From Paroedura picta (taxonomy: Eukaryota > Chordata > Lepidosauria > Squamata > Gekkonidae): a stretch of DNA of 64,000 nt. Where the stretch lies: positions 7,919,501 through 7,983,500 of the forward strand of contig NC_135373.1 in assembly GCF_049243985.1 (NCBI RefSeq), read 5' to 3'. The notes under the pieces are model-generated. The model was not told the DNA's origin, did no database searches, and saw only the letters and a program-made list of their open reading frames with translations. The position numbers and the translations under genes are program-made. Below are positions 25,201 to 35,500 of this stretch, piece after piece. How positions within the stretch are numbered: the first letter of the stretch is position 1; each line of letters opens with the position of its first letter.

Positions 25201-28200
25201 ACGACTCTGTCAGTTCCGCAGAGCCACGGAGCTGGCAGGGGCAAGAGAAATCCCTGCAGGAACTCCATAGGTCGGGGGAAGATCCAGGCCCAAAAGCTTG
25301 GCTCCTCTGATTACGTGCTAGGCTAGCCTGACCTAGCCCTCACCAGCGCCCACAGCAGCCCTGGGAATGCAGAAGACTCCACATTCCCTTAAAGCGGGTG
25401 GGCCTTCTGGGGGCCTGGGCCAAACTAGGGCTCAGTGGCGGCTAGGATGGCAGCAACTTTGGGCATAATTGAGGATTTTTCCTGAAGCCCTGTTGCCGCC
25501 ATCTTGGGCATTCTGCCCCATGCATAATTGTTCTGGGTGTTAACAGTGGGTTTAAAAACAAAGCACACAAACACCTGGATGATCAGGAAAAGGCTGCTTG
25601 ATCATGTGCCCTCTCTTCCCCCCTCCTCTTCCCCCACCTCCAGAAAACACAAACAGGACTCTGCTTTGCCTGCCTGATCCCAAAAAGACTGTGGACAGTT
25701 TAAAAACGATTTTACTTCATCCTGAGGCAAATCTGGGCAAAACTGGAGTCAGCCCCTGAACAGTTTCAGGATGCAGACAACGCCACATGGAAGGGCCTCT
25801 AAAACCTGCCAGCAACCAGAGGCTATCAAGGGGCAGATTCCTTCTGCAGAAATGGTCTGATAGTCTATTTCTGCCCAGAATTAAACTAGTCCTCTGCCCC
25901 TTTACAGAGCACACTGCAGATCATAACAAAAATATACAGGATTTGCAATACTTACAACAAGAGCGCCCTTGATGAAAAAAGAAATACAAAAATAAAATCA
26001 GATAAAGTTTCATGAGTTGGATGAAGAAACAGAGGGGTTACTCAATAAACTTGCAGAAGATACTTAGTCATTAAGGGTTGTAAATGCAGCAGAAGACATA
26101 ATCAAGATTCAGAATTATATTAAAAGGCGAAAGATTTATGCGATCTGAAGAGAAACCAGAGTAGATCACCCCTAGAGTGCTGGGTAAAATGAAGCCAAAT
26201 GAAGATAGCAGATGCTGGAGGTGTAAAAAAACAGGAGGGTCGTATTATCATATGTGGTGGAGGTGTGAAGTTGTTCAAAAATTCTTGGTGAATGTGTACC
26301 AGGTGATGCAAAAAATGATGAAATATATGTTTCCTATGAATGCTAAATATATGCTGCTATGTTTCTTCCCTCCCAACCTACCGAAGCAGCTACAAAAAAT
26401 ATTATTTTATGCAACAGCTGCTGCAAGACTAATTGTGGCAAACAGATGGAGACAACCATCTCTACCAGGATCAGATGGACAGACAAACTGAATACATTGA
26501 TATCAACAGTGAAACTGATGAGCATTTTAAATGAAGAATCATCAGAAGAATTTCAGCAACACTGGTAATGTCTACTAAAGTGTTAAGATTCATAAAGAAT
26601 AATGTGGTGTAACTTAAAGCAAGACTGTAAAGAGAAAAAATCATGAACCTCCCCTCTACCTTCCGCCATCCATATTTGATATCCCTGTGTCCTCTACTTT
26701 CTTTTGTATAAAAAATAAAACAAATATAAATATATATTTAAAAAAGAAGGAACCTAGCCTGTAGTAATGAAAAATGTATGTGTGAAGAGATCTCCCTAAT
26801 CAGATAAATGCTTGGGAGGCATGTTATTACCACAAAACATTAAATGAATTTTGCTTCATTTGACCTCCAGAACACTCTAAGTATGACGGTGGAAGTGCCT
26901 TGCAGAGCAATCCTAAATAAAGTAACACTTTCCTAAGCCATTGACTTCAATGGACTTGGAAGGGTATAAATCTGATTAGGATTTCACTATGAATCTTTCA
27001 TGGGATGGTGTTTTATATTGTATAACCCTTGGTATTTTTTTTTTTTACCTCAGAATAATTCTCATTTGACTGAGTTGTATTCTAGGTAAAATATTCAAAA
27101 CACTTTTGTAGATTCTCATTTATCTCTGCTTATCATATAATTTAGACAGCATGTAATCTATCACTAAGATATTTTAAATTGTAAGTTAAATTATCATTGA
27201 TATATAATAAATGTTCCTATGCTTAGCTTTCTCATTCAAAAAAAAAAGATTCAGAATTATATTTTACAGGTTGGAAAACCGGGCTAAAATGAAGACAACA
27301 AATTTCAATTTACAGTTTTTTAGTCATGCTTTGTCATAGGATTGAATGGGGGGCAGTTCAAAGAATGATCTCTTAGAGCAGTGGTCCCCAACCTTTATGA
27401 GGCTGGGGACCAGCAGGGCATCGGGCTGCGCCCGCGGGGACCACGGCCGCACGGGCCACGCCCGCGGATCAGGCCACACCCGCGAGCCACGCCCGCGGAT
27501 CGGGACGCACCCGCGGGCCGCGACCACGGATCGGGCCGCACCCGCGGGCCGCGACCACGGATTGGGCCGCACCCGCGGGCACAGCCCGCACGGGCGCGGC
27601 CTGGCCCTGATTCCCTCTCCCCGCCCTCCTGCAGTAAGAAGCTTCCCGGGCCGCAAGCTTGCGGCCTGGGAAGTTTTTTACTGCGGGGGGGGGCGGGGAG
27701 ACGGAGCCGCGGCCCGGCGCCATGGCCTTGGTGGCCCGGCACCGGGCCGCAGCCCGCAGGTTGGGGACCACTGTCTTAGAGCTCAGATTTTACTGTCTGG
27801 ATCCCTAACCTCCCCTAACCTCAGACATGTCTTCTGTTACTTACCCCTATTGTTATTCTGTGAGCAAGGCTTTGGATAAAAGAGCTTCAGGCTTAAAGTG
27901 GTGGAAAGTATCATAAAGGACCCATATCAAAAGATCAGGAGGGGTGAGGAATAACGTGACATATATTAGTGCAGGAAAAACTAGTTCAGGGAGGGAGGGA
28001 GGGAGATTACTGTATATTTTGACTGAACCTGCATATACTAAATTCAAGCCTATCACAAAGAACTCCTGCATTTCTGGAGAGAACCATTGGTTTCGGATTC
28101 ATTGACAAATTTGATTATGTAGAATTCTGGCTGAGTTGTACTTGAAGATCTCATTCTTGAAAAAAAAAGTCTTAGTCAAGTATTTATTTACGGTCATAGA

Positions 28201-29517
28201 CCAGCCAGTAAAAAACATAAAATTACAAATATAGAATCAATTATAAATGGGTGAAAACTAGAAAATAAGAACAATTGTATATGGATCCAGTATAAAAGCA
28301 CTAGGGAACAGGGTTGGTCCAGCTCTGCCTTATTTTTATAGCTACCCAAGCAAATCTAGCAATAATTTTTGTTAGATCTTTATTTGTGTCTGAAAGTAGT
28401 AGCTTAAGACGCTGTTTCCTCAAACCTCTGGAGCATTCTGCGAGCAATGGGGCCAGTGAATTTGTACGGAGGTGACTTGCTTTCTGCTTTTAAAACTAGT
28501 ATGTCATGTCAAGTTTTCAGAAATGGCCACCAACACAGCAGATGTTAGCCTAGTTTCTCATTGCAGCTCTGGAAGGCCAAAGAGGAATAGGGATGTAGAA
28601 AGCTACTGATCCACCAGCTTAAACTTGGTATTTCCTAGCAACTGAAAACAAGTAGACAGTTGCAATTGTGCCCTTTTAGGATTGTGTAAGGAAAGGAGAT
28701 GAAGAAATGAAGAAGTAGAGGAGTCTTTGCCTTCACACGTAGGGCATCCTTTAACCAGGGAACCAATACTGAATGTTGTCTTGCTCCATTTCCTCCTATC
28801 TTAGTCCCTTAACTTACTGCACTATGTAATATACAACAGATCAAATACCCGACTATAGCCAATTATGCATGGACAGGGAAGGGCGGGCTGGTGCCTGCAT
28901 GCTAGTGGGGCTGTTTCCACTTGCACATGACACCGGTGCCGTCCAGGCCCCCTCCCAGCCTTGGCCTGCATTAGGGCCTCTGGTAGCACACGGCAAGGGA
29001 ATGTGGATTCTTCCACGTTCCATGTTTTGCCACAGTGGCCAGCAGAGGCCCGGCCGGGGCAGGCCCGTGCATAAGGGAAGAGGAACCAGCAGTGGCCTGG
29101 CACACCCAGCCACGAGCATAATCTGACTTTGTGATGTACAACAGATCAAATATCAAAACTTGTTACTCCCTGTTAGCTTGTATCCCAGGCCTTTTCAGAC
29201 CTCTCCTTCCCAGGTCTTCTTTTGGATTCATAAATGAATAAGTTTTGGTGGAACCATAGTTTAAGTATGAAAGGGTTACAAAAATAGAGACCATAGACAA
29301 ACTCTATGATGGCATCTGATACAGACAATTTACATGATTTTCAATACTATCAGGGGTCAGGTTAACCAATATTAAAACACAGTACATTTTGTTCCCCTTT
29401 GTCATTTGATTAAATTCCAGTCAGGAGTGACCTAACCAAGAATAATCAAATCTGCAGGAAGAAAAGATTTCCACCAATAATATTTAGTATTTGCATTAAT
29501 TTTTCACATTCCGTTTC

Positions 29518-29587
<70 letters not shown>

Positions 29588-32500
29588 GATTTATAGCCCG
29601 CCACTCCCTTGCGGCTCGTGGCGGGTAACAATAACTGCCTTTACAAGGCAGTTAAAAGTTAGGAAAGTGTATTGAAGAGGTTTCATTCCTTGAGGAGCAT
29701 ATTCAGAAGTAGGGTAGAAAAATTCTCTTCTTCCTGAGTAATATCAGGGCTCTTCAGCCTCACTTCCCACAGAGGTTGTCTGTTGTGGGGACAGGAAAGG
29801 GAAGGCGACTGTAAGCCACTTTGAGACTCCTTTGGATAGAGAAAAGTGGCATATAAGAACCAATTCTCTTCTTCTTCAGTAATATCTCCCTTCCTCCCAG
29901 ACCTGTGTCCTCCCCAGACATCCCCCTCACATCTCCAGAAACTTTTCATTTCAGACTTATCAACCCAAGGCAGGATAGAAAGGATCCCAATAAAGAAATA
30001 ACATTTAAAAACGATGAAATAATAAAATTTTGTTTTTCAAAATTAGACAAGAACATTCTTGGTAAACAATATAGGCAAAATGCATGATTTGTCATACTCA
30101 CCTTTCCAGAGGTGCTCTGCAATATTACAAAAGAAAGATATTGTGTCATATTTTTGGCAGTCTCCTATATCTCTTTATACTTTCATGCGCTAGGAATAAG
30201 CACTTGCTCTTTTCATCAGAATGCATCCAAGTGGCATCATTCGGAACCAAGAAGCCAGTGACTTGGGGTCATTGTAAGGAGACCGAACCCCAGGGCTTTT
30301 CTTGTGGCAGTACTCATTGACAGGAAGTAACAGCATGTTTTGATGGCCCCTCCAAATCATGACAGGGGTGTTGGTAGAAATCTAGTGCAACCATATATAT
30401 GACTGGCAACACTGTTATGCCTCCTTAGGTCAGCAGTTCTCAACCTGGAAGTTGCGACCCCTAGGGGAGTCAATCCTTTTCCAGTACTGCCACCGCCTTC
30501 CTAATGGCATGAGGGTTGTGCGCTCTGGCACACTCCAGATGCTTTGGTGATCGTGGAAGCTTGAGGCAGCCAACATTGCGGCATGGAGGAGAGGAGTGGC
30601 ACTGGCACAGCCAGCCAGTGTCCACACGCAGGCACAGAGCTCTGCACCTGTGTATGGGTGCTAGCTAGCATGCCGATGCCACCCCTCCACACCACGCCAC
30701 GATGCTGGCTGCCTTGAGCTTCCATGATGACCAAAGTATATGGATCACCAGCATGCTGGAATGCACAACCCTATGACCCTCTTTGGGTTGCCGAGGCCAC
30801 TGCCTCACCACTGCTGCCACCACCCTTGGCAACCCAAAGGGGGTCACGCCATGAGGTAGGTTGAGAACCACTGCCTTAGGTGGTAGAACAGGAAATCTCT
30901 AAATAGGTAAAAGTCCCTTTCATATGGGCTACTTTACCCACTTTGGGTCCCAAAGGCTAATTGAATTTTTTTTAAGTTCTCGCACATTTTAAGGAGAAAA
31001 CACTGCCCTCCCATTGTCAATATAGCTTTCGTTTCACTTGTCCCTTTCCTGCTTTGATTCGGTTGTTGTGTTTTGGCCTTGAGCTGCATGGAAACTTAAA
31101 AAAAAGTTTACCTTCATAAGCCTAAATAGATTTAAAGAACCCAAGCAGAAGTGATCAAAGACAGACAGGAGCGCCCTGTGCAAATGTTTCTGTGCAGTGG
31201 CATAAACCAGCACATGGTTAGCACTTCTACCATTTCACATTGACTTGCCTAGGGGGCAGTTCCTGGTTCCAAGAAGACACGTACATCCAAATTATTTGTT
31301 GGCATATAACAGGCCTCAGTTTTATTAACCAAAACACATGGGAGGTGTGAGCATGGCAGGGGACATGGAGCTTCCAAGTAGCCATTTGGCTACTGGTGTG
31401 CCCTACTTAAGCATCTTCCATGGATCCCAGATGGGAACATGGGTCTCCCCTGCTATTGTAGCCCCTAACCAGGGAAGTATCCCTTGAAATGCCAGAGGGA
31501 GTGCAAACCACTTCTGGACCCATCCCTGAGCCACCCAAGCCTGCAAGTCCCCTTGCCTTCCCATCCAGATCAGCACCCTCTCACAGGTTACCGCCTCTTT
31601 AAGGAGGCCCCTTTGCTGGGGAGTCGGCCATGCAAGACGGACTCCCCTCCAAACCAGCTCCAGCCCCTGACAACCCGCCACCCCACAAGCTGTGACGCAT
31701 CAAGCATATACAAAATCAACCATTCACAAACCCCTTGCAGCCATTTCCCACTGTCAACTTCTATCCCTTAAATGGAACAGAAGGAACACAAGTCCTTTGT
31801 TGGTTGTCAGAGTAGTATGGGCTTCCAAATAAGACGTCATGTCTCTCAAGGGCACTTGAGAGACATGACGTCTAATTTGGTAGCCCATACATAAACCTTT
31901 TTTGGCTGGAGAGTAAAGCCTTCCTATGACCTGTTTTTGGCTCTGACAACCAACAAAGGACTTGTCTTCCTTCTTCTACACCAATTATAACCCACTTCCT
32001 ATTATAAGAAATTTTGGTCAGCTCTTTGCTCCCTGGCAGAAGCTGTTGCAAAACAGGCAGAGCTGTTGGGTCCTGTTGGGAGTATCCACAAAGTGGGAGT
32101 TACTTGTATGACACATTATCATTCCGTTTGTATAAAGAAAATAGAAGATTAATTGTGTACCTTTTGCTAATTGCAAGATTATCTGTATACCTATTATATT
32201 TGTATAATTAATTTGATATTTGATATTGCATTGTGGTGAGTTTATTCATTTCTTGTTGAATTTGCCACAAGGTCCCCTGTTCTTTTTGTTAAACTTCTAT
32301 TCCTTGGCCTACTGAGTTGGATGGTGGGTACGCAGGCTGCTTTACATGGCGCAAGAGGCCGAGCAGAGCATGCAGCTCCTCATAAAGGAAACGGGCTGCT
32401 CCATCCCCCTCCCAAATGGTCGGGCACATGCTGTGCTTTGCACATGTTTCCAGTCGTCCCTTTCTGCACTCCTTCTCCCCCCCCCCCCCGCACCCTTGCC

Positions 32501-35500
32501 ACATCAATGGCAGTCCCCAGTAAGTCCAGGCTGCTCTTTCTCTGAAGGATCTCTGAGGAGTCCTTTAGTGCAGTGGTCCCCAACCCGCGGGCCGTGGCCC
32601 GGTGCCGGGCCGCAAAGGCCATGGCGCCAGGCCGTGGCTCCCTCTCCCCGCCCCCCCCGCAGTAAAAAACTTTCCAGGCCACAAACTTGCGGCCTGGGAA
32701 GCTTCTTACTGTGGGAGGGGGGAGAGAGAATCAGGGCCGCACATGCACATCACACATGCGCGCCGGGCCACACATGCGCACATCCGCTATGCGGGACCAA
32801 AATCGCGCATGCGTGGCACTTTCGTGCATGCGTGCATGTGCAAAAGTGCTGTGCATGCGCGATTACGGTCACGCATAGTGCATGTGCGCATGAGCGGCCA
32901 CCGCACGAGCGCGATACGCAGCCACAGCCGCGCATGCAGGGCATGTGTGGGTGGGCAGTTGCCCTGCCAGTCCCCAGCCTCAAAAACATTGGGGACCACT
33001 GCTTTAGTGCCTAAACATATTTACCTGGCATTCTCCATAAAATACATGTTAGCCAGTTATTATTCCTTTCACAGCCTTGTTATTCTAGCATATGGAAGTG
33101 ATGGGCGTATTTTAGCCCGCCCATGGAAACTTAAGGATCCAATTGGCTTCCGGAATGCTCTGTTGGACCCGATGCCTCCTGGCGACTCACTAGTGGCCAT
33201 GGTGGAGGACTGGTAGTCCCGCCTGACAGCTGCTATAGATGAAATCGCTCCTAAACGTCCACTCTGCCCTCAACTAAAATGGGCCCCCTGGTACACGGGG
33301 GAGCTCCATGAGAGGAAAAGGGAGGTGAGACGACTAGAGCGAGTGTGGGGGAAGACTCATGACGAAGCTACAAGAACATCTTATCGCACGCTTATGAGGG
33401 CATATGAGATGGCGGTGAAAGTGGCAAAACGAGGATTTTTTTGCCACAGAAATCGCGTCCGCAAGCTCTCGCCCGGCCCAATTATTTAGGGTAGTTAGGT
33501 CACTCACAGCCCTTGAGGGGCACCAAAATGTTAGTCAATTGGAACTTGGCTGTGAGGCATTAGTGAGCTATTTTGTGGATAAAGTCTTGTTGCTCCGCCG
33601 TGACCTTCCAGCCACAATTAATACAGTTAATAAACTGGAGATCCGCTGGCTGCTTTTGGTAGTGAGGTTTGATGGCTTTAGGCGGCTCTCTTCTTCTGAA
33701 GTGGCCAAGTTGCTGGGGTCGGGCAGGATCACCACCTGTCCCCTTGATCCCTGCCCCTCTTGGCTTCTCAAAGGAGGGGGCCAGGAGATAAGAGGCCAAC
33801 TCAGGGACATCATCAACCTCTCCCTGGAGTCCAGGGAGTTCCTGAGTGGCTCAAAGAGGTGGTGGTTTGCCCTCTCCTGGCTTCCGTCCTGGCCATGGGG
33901 TGGAGACGACATTGTTTGCCCTATTGGATGATCTCCGTCACCAGCTGGATAGAGGCAGGTCAGCCGTATTGGTTCTTTTGGACCTATCGGCGGCCTTTGA
34001 CATTGTGGATCATGACTTGCTGGTCCACTACCTGGCCGGCATGGGGAAAGGGGGCACAGCCTTGCGCTGGATACACTCCTTTCTCCAGAACCGGACCCAG
34101 AGAATAGCAGTGGGGGAGGAGTTCTCAAACCCTTATAGACTCTCTTGTGGGGTCCCACAGGGCGCGGTTTTCTCCCCTACATTGTTTAACATCTTCATGC
34201 GCCCTCTGGCACAGCCTGGTGTGGAGCTATGGACTGGGTTACCATCAGTACGCTGATGACACCCAGCTCTATCTCCTTATGGATGGCTGCGCGGACTCCC
34301 CCCTGGAACCATTTGCCAGAAGTTTGGAAGCAGTGTCTGAATGGTTCGAGCAGAGTCGCCTGAAACTCAACCCCTCCAAGACGGAGGTCCTGTGGCTGGG
34401 AAGTAGGGGGCAGGATAAGGAAACGTGCTTATCCACCTTGGCAGGAGTGCAACTTACCATTGTGCCCCAAGCCAGGAATTTGGGGGTGCATTGATGCCTC
34501 CCTGACTATGGAGGCACAGGTCAAAAGAGTAGCGGGACAGGCATTTTTCCATCTTTACCAGGCCCGGCTACTAGCTCCCTACCTGTCCCCCAAACACTTA
34601 TCCACAGTGATCCATGCAACGGTCACCTCCAGAATAGATCACTGTAACTCGCTCTAGGCGAGTCTACCCTTGTCCTTAATCCAGAAACTTCAGCTAATGC
34701 AGAATGCAGCTCCTAGGGTCCTCCTAGGAGGGCCCACATCCAGGCTGTGCTGAGACAGCTGCACTGGTTGCCCATTGCTGTCCGGATTCAGTTCAAGGTG
34801 TTGGTTTTAACCTTCAAGGTTATACGCGGGTTGGGCCCCACATACCTGCAGGACCGGCTACTGTCCTATGTTCCCCACAGGGCCTTACGCTGCACGAGGG
34901 AAAACCTATTGGTCATTACCAGGGAAGTGCACCTGCACCAGGGAAGTGCACCTAGCCTCGACCAGGGCCAGGGCCTTTTCGGTCCTGGCCCCTACCTGGT
35001 GGAATGACTCCCAGGTGAGCTGCAGGCCCTGCGGGATTTGACATCTTTCCGCAGGACTTGCAAAATGGAGCTCTTCCACTGGGTTTATGGTTGAGGCTGG
35101 GACCAGCGGAGGAGATCGGCTGCCCTTCCCCTGGCAAAGGGAGGTTGTGGGCATATGGACATCACACCGCCCCATGCTCTCAATGCCTCTAGTTGGGATG
35201 GGGAAGTAGGTTGGGAGATTATCCGCCATGTTATGGGTTTTAAAGTCTTTTAATGCAGGGGTAGTCAACCTGTGGTCCTCCAGATGTCTATGGACTACAG
35301 TTCCCATGAGCCCCTGCCATGAGCCCCTCCTACCCCACTCCAACAACATCTTCCATCTGGTCAACAGTTAGCTACTGGCCGGTTAAAAATGGTCAGCCAA
35401 GAAGAAGTACATTCACAGTTAATTTATGGATGGACACCAAAAAGGGTTTTCAAGGTCACTGACAAAGACTTTGCAATTGCCTAATTCTGCAGAGGGATCC

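Noticed and set aside
32750-32989. Cys/His-rich frames resembling a zinc-finger protein
   Set aside because: They come from CATGCGC-rich low-complexity sequence inside a hAT element.
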